From contig VCMS01000188.1 in NCBI GenBank assembly GCA_022539475.1, forward strand, positions 46,636 to 110,635: a stretch of DNA of 64,000 nt, in the 5' to 3' direction. Each line of letters opens with the position of its first letter. Within the stretch, counting starts at the first letter, position 1. The stretch is from Gracilaria domingensis. Its lineage: Eukaryota > Rhodophyta > Florideophyceae > Gracilariales > Gracilariaceae. Below, one piece after another: positions 44,742-57,314 of the stretch. Both the position numbers and the translations under genes were made by a program. The notes below the pieces were generated by a model, which ran no database searches, was not told the DNA's origin, and worked only from the letters and a program-made list of their open reading frames with translations.

Positions 44742-47136
44742 ATGGGTATAACACCGAGAAAGCGAAATAGTACGCAGCGGAACAATAGTGGACAGAAGAA
44801 GAGAAGAGCATCTAATGATACGAATCAGGCTACAAGCACCGCACGTCCTAAACGGAAGTCATCTACGACGAAGGAGAGAGTCAGTGGGCGTCCTTCTACA
44901 GTACTCTCTCACTCATCTCGCAGCGGAGTGTCTTCCGGGATTGCGTCGAGACTTCGTGGATCAGCGAACGATGTTGTGCCGTTACCTGCCGATAATGTAA
45001 ATCGCGCATCTGTGTCTGCTCCCCAAGAAGAGGAGGTAACTCGGCCCAGCAGGTCAGGACAAGAGGGTATGACAACTGGAACTGAAGAGGTTCGTATGAC
45101 ACCAAAACCATCACGTCCCCCACCGATATCGAAGACTGGAGCTACTTGGGCGCGGGTTACGCCGTCCAGTGAATCGGGACAACAAGGTACAATGACGAGA
45201 AGTCGTGAGAACCCTACTATATTAAGATCGTCACCTCCCTCCCTGTCTTCTAGAACTGGGGCCGCTTTGAATCGTGTTATGCCTCGCAATGAGTCCGGTC
45301 AAGGGAGAAAGACAATAAGAAATCGAGAGACGACTGGTAGGCGAATTACTCCTAGACCTTCCCCTCTTTTCAGAACGGAGGCCGTTGCAGCTCGTAGGAG
45401 GCCCAATTCATCTGATATACGATGCAATGGAGGAGGACAGACCCGAGAGCTGGAGCTGTGAGCGATGGCAATGGTGGACACAGAAAGCCTAGAGCCTCTC
45501 GTGCCTAAGAGGGTGGCACATGAGGATAGTTTCGATAACGAAATAACACCGAATCCTGCTGCATTACCGGGGCTTGTCGCCGAAGAGGCTAGGGAAATAC
45601 TGGAAAATATCTACACTGGTGTGAACGCAACTTCTTTGAACAGATGTGATGTTCTAAATGAACTGAATTGCTTGAAAAAAAGGTTAAGACGCTACAAGAG
45701 GACTTGATGGTTCGGGGTATTCTAGTCAAGGTCGCCCAAGAGCAGAGTACGGCTTTGAAAAAGAGGCTTGAGGAGAAGGATCTAGTCATTGAAAGGCTAA
45801 GGGGGACACTGGAACAGGAGGCGGATAGGAGTACACGTGCTGGTGAATCTCGGCAGACAGGTCGAAAGAAGCATAAAATTGAGGTGTGCGACGAGTTTCG
45901 AGGGGTTGCCCGAGCAGTGTATCACAAAATGCTGACGTAGGCAAGGAGAGTAACAAGTGAGCTATGGTCCGAAGGTGAGTCGCTCACCCGAAATTGGGGT
46001 AACCGTGCCGAGAAGGTGGATGACGCAGCTGAGAGTGGAGAAGGGCTTATTGAGCCGGAGGAAGGTGGTTCATACATGGTTCCTAAAACCCCCTGGAGCT
46101 CTTGGGCAGTTTTGGCATGTTCACATCGTCGGTAGAGGGGGAGTCAAATGCTTTGCTGAAGAAAATGGTTGAAAGCGAGTTGAAGGAGTTGAGCTGGGAA
46201 GGTATTAGAAAAGCATCTCCTACCAACAAGTGTATACTGGAACTTTGTGCAGATATCTGCCTTAGGCAGAGAATGCGGCAGACCATGAGTGACCTCGTGG
46301 GCGTTGGGAAGAGAAATACGAGGGATAAAATACTTCTGCTCCTGGGCTACGATCTGATTTGGAGAAGAACAAAGCTCGTAGAAGAGAAGGCTGACGAACG
46401 CACAATGCAGTTGAAGGAAGGGCAGAAGAAAATACTTCGTATTGACGAAAATGGTGTACCGAACACTTCATGGTGGAGAAAAGCCCCATTTGTTCGTCTA
46501 AAGTACTCCAATGCGGACAATGTGGACGATATGCCGACGGAAGATCAATACTTGTTCTTCCGAAACCGTGTTGGGGTACAAGTACTGAAGAAGTTTATTG
46601 GCTATGATGTGGAAGAAAAGGATACGGGCACCTTTGTAGACGGCACTATACTGTTGGTCGCACGTTTGGACGCTTGGGTGTTGACGGTTGTGAGCCTTCT
46701 AAGCACGGATGCATCAAGGGGTGGCCAGAGACAGAAACTGTTTATAAAGAGGTTTGCCCAACTGCTACCTCTGTGTTTAAAGAATGTTTTAGCGGATGTT
46801 AGGCAACATGTCTTGAGGACCAATTCCAGCGAGTTTCATAATTATGGAACGACAACGGAAGGTTGGACTAAGGTTCTTGGTAATGACATGAGAGAGGCTA
46901 CATTTGGATATCGAATGCGGTCGAACGGAAGACTTTACCTCACTGTGAAAGAACAATTTTTTATTGACAGTGTGAGCCGAAGATTGGGTTCTATTAGCGA
47001 TAGTTTCGTTGGTGAATGCGAGGAAGGGGATATGGAGTTCAAGGAAATGGACATGAACGATTTTGGAAGTAGCACAGGATCACAAGAAAAGGCACCACAA
47101 GGTGAACAGGTAGAGGATGGAGCCCTTAATGTTTAA
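44742..47136 (+). pseudogene. Disordered/coiled-coil protein with conserved C-terminal region, unidentified
   Basis: Starts MGITPRKRNSTQRNN; about 230 residues rich in Ser, Thr, Arg and Pro, TGA at 45459, then MAMVDTESLEPLV. A 7-A run near 45675 breaks the frame before a coiled coil (LEKKVKTLQEDL; LKKRLEEKDLVIERL). TAG at 45938 and a shift near 46115 lead to a clean 344-residue frame (46102-47136), mixed alpha/beta with WWRKAPFVRLKY and an acidic tail. No family recognised. It ends 4 bases inside the convergent transposase. A structural or DNA-binding partner is possible. Confidence 0.55.
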
Positions 47137-50100
47137 GGCTGTACAAGATCAACGTGCTCAGTTGGTCCTTCACCTGAATCATGATAGAATCGATTGATGT
47201 AGAATCGGTGTTGAAACCATTGAAGTGGAGGACAAAAAGGTGGAGCAGGGTAGTTTGATCGAACAACATGGACAGTTCCCTGTAGTGCAGAAGCCGGAAA
47301 CATCCCGTACCAAGGAGTTAACTCTACGATACTCTCCGTTTTGGAATGACGACGGAACGGAAGAGTGTTGTTCTTTTCATCGTTTGTAGCCCACCGTAAA
47401 GATATGCATTTCAATATGTGGTCGATGTTTGTTGCGGGGGGTAAAACCTCGAAATACCGGACGAATGCCACCTCTGATGCGATAAGTGCACAATCAAGGA
47501 GAGATATTTGAATCAGAGCGACTACCTGGGCAACCCAAGTCTCTGAATCTTCTCCGCTTACCAATACAATGGAAAACTTTGGCTTTCTACTGGAATCAAA
47601 TGCTGGAGAAGCAAAGACTCGTTGGATGATGGGGTACTTAAGTCGTCCCAACTTGAGTGCCTTAGAAGAAAAATCGAAGTGTTCAGTAGTCGGAACAAAA
47701 CCGCCTTTCACGAGGGCCGAACTCACCATTGTTATCATTGTCTTTTCTGGAAAGTATGTAATAGAGTGCTCATCCAGTGTTTATTTCACGAAACTGAGGA
47801 AAGAAGGAAAGGCCTGTGCACCAATTTGGTCAAGAATCGACCTTGTGTCCGTACTTGAGAAACATCTCTCTAACAGCAGTCCATGTTTTTGAACTGGACA
47901 TACTTGAAACACAATGGTGAAGAGCTCGTAAAGTGAAAGAACGCCCTCTCATTGCAAATCGAGGGAGCTGTGTGGAAGTTCCTGGTAAACCTGGATTACG
48001 CTGGTGAGGAGTATTGCCATTCCATTGCTTTCTAACATGTCCGTGCTCAATGGAGCGAATAGTCTCATCCACAGCCGTTGCTGTTCTTCTGGACGTCTTT
48101 TTGTAGTGTCTCTTAAATAGCAGGTGTGCATGTTCGTATATGCCTGCGTCGTAGTACTTGAGACTTCCCAGACGGCGAATATCGTCCACGAGATGATCGA
48201 CAAGATGAAGCTTCAGAGTTCCCAGTCTGGAGGGAGGAAAATCCGCCAGAGTCATTGTTGCGGAACGCTTGAAGGCTTCAATCTCCGAACTAAGACACAG
48301 GAGAGAGCTTTCAGTCCAATACGGGTCACGATTGTATCTGAATAAAGTCGAAAGCAAGTCCGAGTACTGAGAGAAGATGGTTATGACTGGGGCAACGTCC
48401 TGTTCTCTACAGCATATGTCAAGGAATGCTCCTATGAAGGAGAAGACCATTTCAAGAGCTTTGTAGTTTTGGGCTTCCAGCATTCCACGGAGACCATCTT
48501 TCGTGAAGATACCATTCAAAGATTTGCCTTTCTCCTGCGTGGAGAAATCGATATGTAAACTTTTGGCAGGAGAATCGCGTTCTATGGCAGCTAGAATTGC
48601 GGTTGCATGGTTGAGAAGTTGAGTGCGTATCGTTCGAAATGAACGCGATGCAGATGTTCCTATTGTGGTGCACAGAGTTTCTGACTGCAGTCTCTCGATT
48701 GTGGCCGTTTCTATCAGCTTCGAGATGCCGAGATGCAAGTTGTGTAATGGTTCGAATGAGAACAGACTGTGTGGAGACAATCACGGTTCATTCCAAGGCT
48801 TACGAGAGTTTCGAGAAACGAAGGAATAAAAGATATGGACTTTGAACGCATAAGAGTATCCGCCTGAGATCTCCTCTCCGTCGCACGACGTCGACGTTTT
48901 TCCGCCACGTCCTTTTGTGCATGTTTTTATATAGCTGTGTATGTCTTTCGGATGCTTTTCGTGTGCTTTTAAGAACTTCCGTTGAATGAGTTGGGAACAT
49001 GACTGCATAAAGATGAGCTAGGGGCTTTGCATATATGACTCGGACTTTCCGTTTTGGTCCCATGAAGAATAGAAAGAACGTCCTTAGCCTCAGGAATATC
49101 CGCACAATAACTTGCAAGCAGAGGATGGCACACTCGACTTAGTTTGTCTTCGCCGATGAACTGAAAACCTTTCTGCGTGAGATTTAGAATGGGCTCCAGG
49201 ACTTGTCGAAGACAGTTTTGAAGGATTTGCATCCGGGACTCGCGTAGAGACTTGCTAGAAACGAATGGCATTGCGTCTGTTTCAGATGCGGAAACCTCGA
49301 TCAGTGTGGTGGGGAAGTATGCCACTACTGTGAGTTCATCACGGATGCACTTACGGCGTAGCTCGTCGGAGAAGTTGAGAAATAAGAGGTGAAGAGGATA
49401 GGCGGTAACCGATGTTTTCTTTAGAGTTGTTGAAAACTTATCGGTGTATACCTGCAGAAGACCTACGAAAGATTGACTGTAACTTATTTCTTGAGAGTAC
49501 CACTATTCTAATATCCAACGGCGCCTTTTGCGAGAGAGCCGGACATGTGGTGAGATATTTTCGTGGAGTGGGTCTGAGGTATAGGGTGGAAGAATGAGTT
49601 TTCGTTGTCAACCAACTGCAGCTGTTTCAAAAGTGTCTGAACAGGGTCTCTCGTGTAGAGGGTGGCGCTGAACTTACATCCATCTGGCGAGACGGTTCTT
49701 GGATTGAAATCGTCTTTTGAGGCGTTTCGTTCGAGAATGGCGTTCTTCAGTTCTGTACAGCGGTTGGAACTTGTTATGGTCTCGTTGAAACGCTTTTGCG
49801 AGAATCGCGGGTCACGAAGTAGCCCAATTAGCTCGTTTGCTTCACGATCACCAAGGTTGGAAGCTACTGAAGCCAGACAAGCCGTGAGATAATCCATAAG
49901 CAAATCAGAGAGGGCCTCCTCAGAAGGCACTGGGCGGAAACTGCTTCCGTGTTCTCGCTCTAATGCCGCGGGACCCAGGGAAGGAGAAACACAATGCCAA
50001 GTGTCCGGAATGAGAGGAGCGCACGGAGTGGGGTCAACGATGTCTTCGGACAACGAAGGCTCGGGAAGGCGACAAGGGGCAGTGACCGTTTTGGAAGATG

Positions 50101-50278
50101 CGAGCGCGCGCGCAGAGAGCTTGAGACGCGTGCTTCTTCGAATGGGAAGCCTATTGTCGTCTTCCCGCGCGGCTTTCAGATGAAGCGGGCAATGGTTAAC
50201 ATGCTGTTGAAGAGATAACAATCCTTGGCAAATAACGAACCGGCACCCACGCCTCTTATGTGTACAGTAGTAGACCAT
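47133..50278 (-). pseudogene. Plavaka-like transposase
   Basis: Start ATG at 50278 (MVYYCTHKRRGC) with a Cys/His zinc-finger-like N-terminus. After a disordered stretch the fold matches fungal Plavaka (CACTA-related) transposases as I know them: DPVQTLLKQLQ, a Phe-rich NFSDELRRKC with VAYFPTTLIE (near 49320), CLRQVLEPILNL, CHPLLASYCADIPEAKDV (near 49100), FEPLHNLHLGISKLI (near 48750), KLHLVDHLVDDIRRLG and YEHAHLLFKRHYKKTSRR (near 48100), and a C-terminal beta-rich part. Frames break at about 49508, 49000 and 47830. The family assignment is from motif memory; a KDZ-type transposase is the main alternative. Confidence 0.68.
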
Positions 50279-51855
50279 TGGAAGAAAAAATGAAGAAGAA
50301 ACGACAACAAAGACCGCAAAAGAAGGTCGTCCGAGGGGAGAAGGAGGTCGCGCGACAGTCGAGATCGACGTCAAGCTGAGAACGGAGAGTATAATTTGAG
50401 TGTATATCACGTGCTTTGGTTCCAAAAGGAACGTGGGAACACGTCGACCTCAACACAAGGGTGCACTTCTCGTATTATCTACCACTGGTTATAAACCTGT
50501 GATATCACAACGTTGTACGCTGTACACCTGTCCAATCTCGCCCATAAAAATAAATCTCTTCCCTCCGCCGCCTCCGCCGTCCGTCCGACGTCCGACCTTC
50601 TGCTACCGTCGTGATCCGTGCTATCCACATCTTCGCGTTCTACTCCGCTCCGTAGTACTTTTTTCCGCCCTCGCACTGGCTACGAAGTAGAGAGCGGAGA
50701 AAAGAATGAAGTACGCTTTAAGCGCATAAAGTTTATGTCCGCTTAATAGACGCCTTCATAAAGCGGACATCGTCCGTATCTCACGGATGTATTCCGTGCA
50801 GTCATTTCGTACGTTCTTTTATATCCTACGTATCTTTGCTCTAAACTAACTCATCCTCACCACGCTTTTTCCCGCTATGCGACATGTAAACGGCAGAAAA
50901 TAAGCTTTGGGTTACCGGATTCCCGTTTTCAACCTCCAACTCGTTCCATTTGTTCAACTACGTTCTGCTCGCTACAAGAATTTTTTTCAAACTTCTGAGG
51001 GTACTTGGATGGCAACTGGAAACAATTAGGGCATTTTGATCGCAGTTTGAGCACAGAATGAGACGAGCGCTTCATTACGGGGGTTTGACAATGCACAGAT
51101 GCAATGCATTCTGTGCTCGATGGGATTGCAAGATGTTGGAGCGCAAACGCTGCATCCGGATTCACGCGACAACGGCAGTTCACAGTTTGAAGTCTGCCCC
51201 CGGTCACGCTCCATCTGCACTCCGTTTGCCGTTTGAACGTCGTCGTCGCCGCCGGGCCACCTTTCAGCGCCGTGCCACTCATCTGCGCACCGTGAGCCTC
51301 GTCTTCTTCGCGCGCGTCGTGGGGGCTACTGTTGCGTGGGCGACGCCTCCATCGGACATCCGCCGCCGCTGGCGTCAAAGCCTTCGTCGGCGCCCTCGTC
51401 TCACCGCGCCGCGTCCCGTCAGCTCAAATATCTGCCTGTTTTGTCAAGGCTCTCCTGCTGTCGGCGGCGGCGTCGCCGTCCGCGCCCCCGGCGCTGGCCG
51501 TTAGCTCGTTCATTCCGTGCACTGCTGTGCCGAGAGCGCGCCGCGTGGCGCTGCCGCTGCGGCTGCGCTGGACGTTTGAGGCTGGCGTTTTCGAGAGCGA
51601 GAATCCGTACGCATCAGAGCTCGAGCAGACTGCCCCCTACATTGTGTCGCGCGGCTCGGGCATTCTGGAGAGCGACGAATCCATGTATTGGTGGCAGCTC
51701 TAACAATCAAGGGCGCGCGACATGTGTGTGACATGAATAAGCTGTCTTACATGGACGCAACGTAGCTTTTCGGTGCTGCAGTGGTCGCGCAGTTCAATCT
51801 CCACGTGCCAATGTGGACCGTACGAACACGACATGTCTTTCCCAACGAAACTGTT
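50279..51855. other. Stretch without supported genes; right edge of the Plavaka-like element somewhere here
   Basis: Contains a pyrimidine-rich stretch (50560-50680), a stem-loop at 50729-50775, and a GC-rich patch (51180-51700). A plus frame near 51540-51700 reads LRLRWTFEAGVFESENPY and looks coding-derived but was not recognised. Confidence 0.45.
50729..50775. repeat. Inverted repeat / stem-loop
   Basis: ATGTCCGCTT and AAGCGGACAT separated by about 16 bases, next to a CGCTTTAAGCG palindrome. Possibly near the element end. Confidence 0.6.
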
Positions 51856-53894
51856 TTACTTCCAACAATAATGCGTAGACAGCCAGGGTAACGCGCTGTA
51901 TTTTCGTAGACGGATAAGTCTAACCTCAAGCTTGTCTTCGTTGGCTTGAATTGATCTCCGTAGTCGCGAGTGGTGCAGCGGAAGAGCAATTTCTCCGTAT
52001 GTCCCTCCGTTGGATTCTCGGCTCGCCAGCCCAGGATTCACAGCTGCCACACCCCCGTCGACGCTCTTGGCAAACGCTTTCAATTTAGACGGCACAATGA
52101 TCACATAGACAGTTTCACCAGTGTCCACTTCCATAATGCCGAGTTGGTCCAAAACTCCGCTGTCCAGCGGCACAAAGTTGCGTGCACGGAAAGATGGGTA
52201 GAAAGAGCGTTGCCTCAACATGTGAGAAACGATAGAGCCCAAGCGATCTAGCTTGTTCATGCATACGCTATCGGCGGATACATCCAACAACGTAGGCAGG
52301 GGTGAAATGCCCACATAGGACACATGCTGCCCATCTTTTGCACTCACTCGCAACACGGATGGATTCGGACACAAATGAATGTTCGGATCGCAGCTCAGGA
52401 GGCGAGTTGAAGGCAGGTTGGGGACATAAAAAGGAATGGTGAACGTCCCTCAGCGCGAGAATGAGAAAGAACTGAAGAACCGTTTCTCCACCACGAACCA
52501 CCCTGGATATCGCCGCCTGTAGCGGAGAGATGACTCGATCGACAAACACTTGCTAATGCGAAATGGGTGTTCCGTCGGAGATATGTTGGTGCGATTCCTC
52601 AACGAACGGACCTGTCAAGATGACAACGTCTGGTCTGTTTCGCTCAATGATTTCAAGAAGATCGGAAAGAGGTTCATACTTGAAGTTGGACGGACGGGTG
52701 AACGGCCCGGCTGCGACAATGAGATTTTCGTACGGTTGAGTGGGCTGAATTTCCGGCTGAATGTCCTGTTCGTCTTCCATCTTCAGCTGATGTTCGGGTT
52801 CGGAAACGCGAGGTTGCTGTTGGTGAGTGTGCATGGCGTTGTCGTAGATGGCGTGCACGTCAAACAGCCTGCCATTGGTATTGGCGCCGTCGACAACAAC
52901 AATCATGCCCTGGTTGATAAAGAACAGATGCTTGTTCTTCACGAGCCTGTTAAGGTTGAATTTGATACGACTTCCATCTTCATTGTCCAGAGTGACGGAG
53001 TATACATTAATTCGGGCTGTAGACGTGGCGTCAGCGTCCTCCAATTCCGTTCGGATGCGGCCAGCGATGAGCACCGTAGCAGGACTTCCCTCTAATAGAC
53101 CCGTGTTGGACAGAGGTGGAACGTCATCTCCGCGCAGCAGCCTGACGCGGCTGAAGATGTGTTGCAGAACCATCTGCATGTGCGCGCGCACGTCATTGAT
53201 ACGTTGACGCACAGGATTGTTCATGTACCCGGCATTCCGCTGCGCAGCGACAGCGACCGGCTGCGCGTTTACTGCTCTGCTCACGTCGGCAGCCATGGGG
53301 TGATGCGGCGTCGCGTTAGAGTTATCAAGCGAAGTCTCGACGCGACCCGACGCATCACGGTTGGCATACTGTTCATCCGTCTCAACATCGCCCGGCTGCG
53401 CGCACTGCGCCGCATGTAGTGCGATCGGCAGGAGAGGCGCTGCGCGCGGTTTGACCGGCACGGGCAGCGGCTCATGCTTGAGCACGCGGCTCCTCTTCGC
53501 GGCCGACCCATCATGCTACAGCGCCTCGGCCAGATCGCACCACGAGCGGCTCGTTGTTGGCAACGTGCTTCTGCTCGCAGTAGTTGAAGAATTCGTCAAC
53601 GGAGCGGATGAGCGTGGGCGTGGGCGTGAGCGTGTGCAGCAGCGCGTGGCGGCTGCGCGGCGATGACCTGGGTTTTGTAGCCGACTGCAGCGCGCGCAGA
53701 TGGGCGGCGAAGGCGCGGAACCCGCTCTCCGACGGCGTGCCGGTGGACTTGGCGCTGGTAAGCGCCCACGCCTCCCGCTTGCAGTCCAGCTGTTGGGCGT
53801 GACGGCGGCCTTCTCGCAGACGGCGCGCGCGACCGCAGTGAGCGCGGGCGGCGGCGCGGCGCCCCCCAGCCTGAACAGCCAGTCGGTTGGCATG
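51856..53894 (-). pseudogene. POLA2-like: DNA polymerase alpha subunit B (POLA2) pseudogene
   Basis: POLA2 is the non-catalytic B subunit of the polymerase alpha-primase complex. N-terminal remnant MPTDWLFRLGG (53894), frame break near 53810, stop near 53516. 53485-52553 covers the OB-fold and start of the inactive phosphoesterase domain (TVLIAGRI; YENLIVAAGPF; RPDVVILTGPFVEE). TAG at 52553, then ALRDVHHSFLCPQPAF, a shift near 52375, then CPNPSVLRVS, HMLRQRSFYPSF and AAVNPGLASRESNGGTYGEI. Nearly full length, at least three lesions. Divergent from the gene at 54603. Confidence 0.88.
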
Positions 53895-54010
53895 GCGCGT
53901 CGACAGCAAAAAGCGCCGCTCGCACTCGCGGCGTAAGAACGGGCGCTGCGCGCCCGCGCGCGCCCTCGCGCCTTATGACGCGCGGCGGCGCTTTCGGGCC
54001 TGGCGCCGCG

Positions 54011-54038
54011 CGCCAAAATTAAAATTTTAATTTTGGCG
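54011..54038. promoter_or_regulatory. 28-bp perfect palindrome between divergent genes
   Basis: CGCCAAAATTAAAATTTTAA continuing to TTTTGGCG reads the same on both strands. It lies about 120 bp from the start of the POLA2-like gene. GGCGCCAAAA/TTTTGGCG resembles E2F-type sites, which would fit a replication gene; this is inference. Confidence 0.7.
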
Positions 54039-54079
54039 GGAGAGCGCGCAGCGGGCGGCGAGGCGCGTGCGCCGCCTGC

Positions 54080-54410
54080 GCTCGCTGCACGCGACAAGCA
54101 AGCGAGCTCCCTCGTGGCGCCGCTGCTTTTCCGCCTTTTTCTTTGTACGCCACGCTTGCGCCGCTGTACCTCGCGCGCTGGTCGCGCCCGCTGCCCTAGC
54201 GCCCCGCAGCCCCCCTCCGCCGCCTCCCGCGATCGTTGCGCGCGACAAGCAAACGAGCTCCCACGTCGCACGGCTGCTTTTTTGCCTTCTTTTTTATGTC
54301 CGCCGCGCTTGCGCGGCGTACATAAAAGCGCTTGCGCTTCTGTGCCTCGGGCACTCGCGGCGCCCGCTGCCTTAACGCTCCGCGCATCGCCGCCGCCGCA
54401 TCCGCCGCCG
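54080..54410. repeat. Two diverged direct repeats, GC-rich
   Basis: Units of about 150 bp start at about 54087 and 54236 (GCGCGACAAGCAA(A/G)CGAGCTCCC..., followed by a CTGCTTTT stretch). They create long artificial ORFs on both strands. Confidence 0.65.
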
Positions 54411-54602
54411 CGGCCGCCGCCCGCCGCCTGCCGACGTTGACTGCAGCTGGCGGCTTTGCTGCGCCAGCACTTTTGCCTCCTGCTGCGGTATCTTCCCTTG
54501 CTGCGCGCTTCTGCTCCCCGTCTGTCCGCTTGCCTCTGCCTTGTCTCGCAGTTTCTTACCCTCTTCCTTCCCTTCACCCCCCCGCACCTACTTACCCTTG
54601 AC

Positions 54603-55312
54603 ATGGAGTCGCCACTGCCACCAGCAGTTGATGAAAGTGTAGCTGTCGCTCCACCGGCCACCGTCGTCGTCATTAAGTCGCTCAACTCGTCGCCGCAGCA
54701 GCCGCTGTCCGGCAAGCAGGTCATGCGTGCGTAGGAGGCCGACTTCTGTCTGCACGTGCACAGCGTCGTGCTGGCAGACGCCATGGCGCATCAGACATTG
54801 CAGCTCTCGACGTCCGCACTGAGCCTTCTGATTTATTGTTGCCGTCGCTGACCTCGAGCTGCAATTGCTGCACGCTATGTGCTCTGTGCAGCGCGCCATT
54901 CAGAATGCGTTGCAGACACGCGTCAAGAACATGTCCTTCAAATCGCGCCTGTACCGTTTGTTCGAACGCTTGCAGCTCACGCCTGCGGAGCTGCGCGCCT
55001 TTGTTTTCATCATTCTCGATTGCGTCGGCGTAGAGGCCTCTGCCATGTGAGGAACGCTCGTCGTCCCGACATCGCTTCGATCTGTTCAACTGCCGCAAGC
55101 TTGCCGAGATGGATGGAGATCAGGTGCTGCACTTCCTCTCTCCGAGCGGAAAACACTTCACGCAGGGGCTGCTGGAAGTGGACGATGAATTTGCCGCCAT
55201 GTACGACGAGAACAAGTTTCGCGCGCCCCGAGAGGTGCTCAAGGCTGTGTATGGCTGCACGCTTGCCGTCGACGAGGCCATGACCGTCTGTGTTCTGCAA
55301 AGTGGAATATAG
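54603..55312 (+). pseudogene. Unidentified gene fragment divergent from POLA2-like
   Basis: ATG 54603 (MESPLPPAVDES). Frame breaks at about 54733, 54840 and 55050 separate segments that read as one protein: VVIKSLNSSPQQPLSGKQV, LLHAMCSVQRAIQNALQTR, LQLTPAELRAFVFIILDC, and VLHFLSPSGKHFTQGLLEVD with FRAPREVLKAVYG. It could be the N-terminal part of a larger ATPase-like protein, but no catalytic motif is present and I cannot name it. Confidence 0.5.
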
Positions 55313-55752
55313 TCTGTTCGCTTTGGAAACTAAGCTAGTTTTGGGGCTATTTGGGGCGTGCGAGGGGGTGGCAGAGGCAGGCACTCAAAAAATTAAGAAA
55401 TTTTGGAATATTAAATTCCATTTCGAGCAGTTTAGTTCTTGGGTCTCCTAGTTTTTGTAGAGGTTCTACTTCGCCGCACCACCCCATTCACTGTTTTCCG
55501 CGACCCTCTCTCAAAACTGCACTCGTGCTAGTTTGCGTTTCCATTTTCTCCCATGTTGCAATGCCAATCGCAACTCATCCTACCTCAATCATCCCATCAC
55601 TTCTTCCCAGTCCACACCACCCCCACTATTTACCCATTTCTCGCCCATCACGCGTTCGCATCCTCTCTCTCCGTCTCCGCAAACGTAATTTTGTAGAAGT
55701 CAGGTGGACAACTCTCCCCCTTCTCGTATACCCGCCTCGCCCCAAAACGGCT

Positions 55753-56683
55753 TCAAATCCCTCCCATCCTTCTCTCCTCCTGTCCCCTCAGAATCCCCTT
55801 CGCAGTCCGCGCTACCTCCGCCGCACTCCTAAACCCAGTCACCACCGGAGCTCCGATTCCCTCCCGCGGCACCTCCTCCACCACCTTCTTCATCTCCTTA
55901 CGCCTCTTCTTCAGACGGCTCTTCCCATCCTCAACCCCACCACCCTTTGTCTTCGGTGTCACAGGGGACCCCTTCTGCACCGCCACCCTTCCCACACTTC
56001 CCTTCTCCGTCTTTCCCTCCACACCTCCTTTCACCGTCTCCTCTTCCACCAATCTTTGCCTCTTGCCCAGCTCCTTCACCTCCTTCTCCAGCACGTCCAA
56101 CCTCTCGTTCAGAACCCTATTCTCCTCACACAACTCTCCAACCTCCCTTCCCGCACACTCCACTATCCCATACACATGATTTCTCATCTCCACTCCCAAT
56201 ACCGACAACGAATTCCGTAGGCTCGAAATCGCCTCAACCGAAACACCACTACCACCCCCACTCAGCACCACAGCGCCCATTTCCGTTACAATCTCCACAA
56301 TTCCATCGTCCAGTTGCTCCTTCATCACCAACCCCAACATCCCCACCCTCGCCTTCATCTCCCTCACAAACCGCATCTCCCTGTCACCCCCTCCGCCCCC
56401 ACTCTCTATCTGGTCTCCAACCTCTAACTAACTCAGATGCACCGCACCCCTTCTATCTATTGCGACCCCCTCCACCTCCAATTCTACCCCCCTCTCCACC
56501 TCATCACCATCCTCTCTCCTCGCCTCACACTTCTTTCCTTCATCAGCCACTTCCTTCTTCTGCGACATCCGACCAGCCGCCGTAATCACGTCCTCTTCCC
56601 GCTTTGGTGACGGCGTCGGCGGTAGCTCCTTTCCCTCCAACAGCGCCAACAGCTCTTCATCCTTCACGTATCCGTTCGACATC
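55753..56683 (-). pseudogene. Coiled-coil protein with one stop, unidentified
   Basis: ATG at 56681-56683 (MSNGYVKDEELLALLEG), PPTPSPKRE, an acidic stretch, one TAG at 56428, then a coiled coil (LCEENRVLNERLDVLEKEVKEL) and a basic tail (RLKKRRKEMKKVVEEVP). About 310 residues. May be a host gene or a gag-like TE gene. Confidence 0.5.
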
Positions 56684-57001
56684 TTCAGAAGAAGAAGTAG
56701 TAGTTGGATCGTAGTTTCCGCTGCGATACAGTGCAATCGAGCTAAACTGTGCTGTCCATCCCCACTGTCCAACCACACGGGCTATATCCAGCACCATGAT
56801 TGTCCCTGTTTCCTCATCCCATTTCCCGCCAAAACATCTACTGTACACCTCCGCACCTTCCACTATTTAAGCGCCATTCCTCTGTCCCCTCTTCACATAG
56901 TCCCCACCCACCTCGACTCGACCGGCGATATTTTTCCCTTCCACCATAACCTCACTCGATGTTTATAGCAAAACAGGAAGATATTGCCAGTGGAGGCAAG
57001 C

Positions 57002-57280
57002 TAGGGACTAGTGATTGTACTTAGAGTAGCTCACCCTCTGTCTCGACTGGGGGCATCTTCTTCTTCCATCACATCCTGTGTGGGTTGTGACAAAAAAAGA
57101 ATATGTCACCATTCGACACCGGATGGGTAACAATGATAGCACGTAGAGTAGTTCATCCTCCCTCTCAGCGTCCACTGGGGATATATTGATGTTCTCTCAC
57201 ATCCTTTCCCGGTTGTGATACAAGAGAAATACATCTCCAATGGAGACGGAGAATATAGTCGTGATAACACGTAAAGGTAA
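57002..57280. repeat. Imperfect tandem repeat, period about 120 bp
   Basis: Two and a bit units sharing TAGAGTAG(C/T)TCA(C/T)CCTC, CTGGGG, CTTCCATCACATCCT/CTCTCACATCCT and GGTTGTGA. No coding frame. Confidence 0.6.
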
Positions 57281-57314
57281 CAATGTCATAAACAATAATT
57301 TTATGCTACTATCT

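Larger units (their letters stand above)
35400..50800. mobile_element. Plavaka-like DNA transposon with DNA/chromatin-modification cargo, copy 1
   Basis: Left limit: similarity to copy 2 (from 61319) begins at 35400, next to the gypsy-2 LTR. Contents: ParB-like/2OG dioxygenase gene (minus), inverted-repeat intergene, methyltransferase/SET gene (plus), disordered/coiled-coil gene (plus), Plavaka-like transposase (minus). The right limit is not proven; it lies beyond the transposase start at 50278. Terminal inverted repeats and a target duplication were not found, so unity of the element rests on gene content and on the repeat of its left part at 61319. Confidence 0.6.

Noticed and set aside
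51026-51060. TTAGGGC... as the end of a third Harbinger around the POLA2-like block
   Set aside because: No inverted partner or TSD was found on the right side up to 55700, and no Harbinger gene is nearby.
51048-51121. GAGCACAGAATG...CATTCTGTGCTC inverted repeat as a MITE
   Set aside because: Only 74 bp, no readable target duplication, single copy in the window.
53516-54784. 422-codon minus-strand frame, Arg/Ala-rich
   Set aside because: GC-rich repeat composition; only its last part overlaps the POLA2-like N-terminus, in a broken frame.
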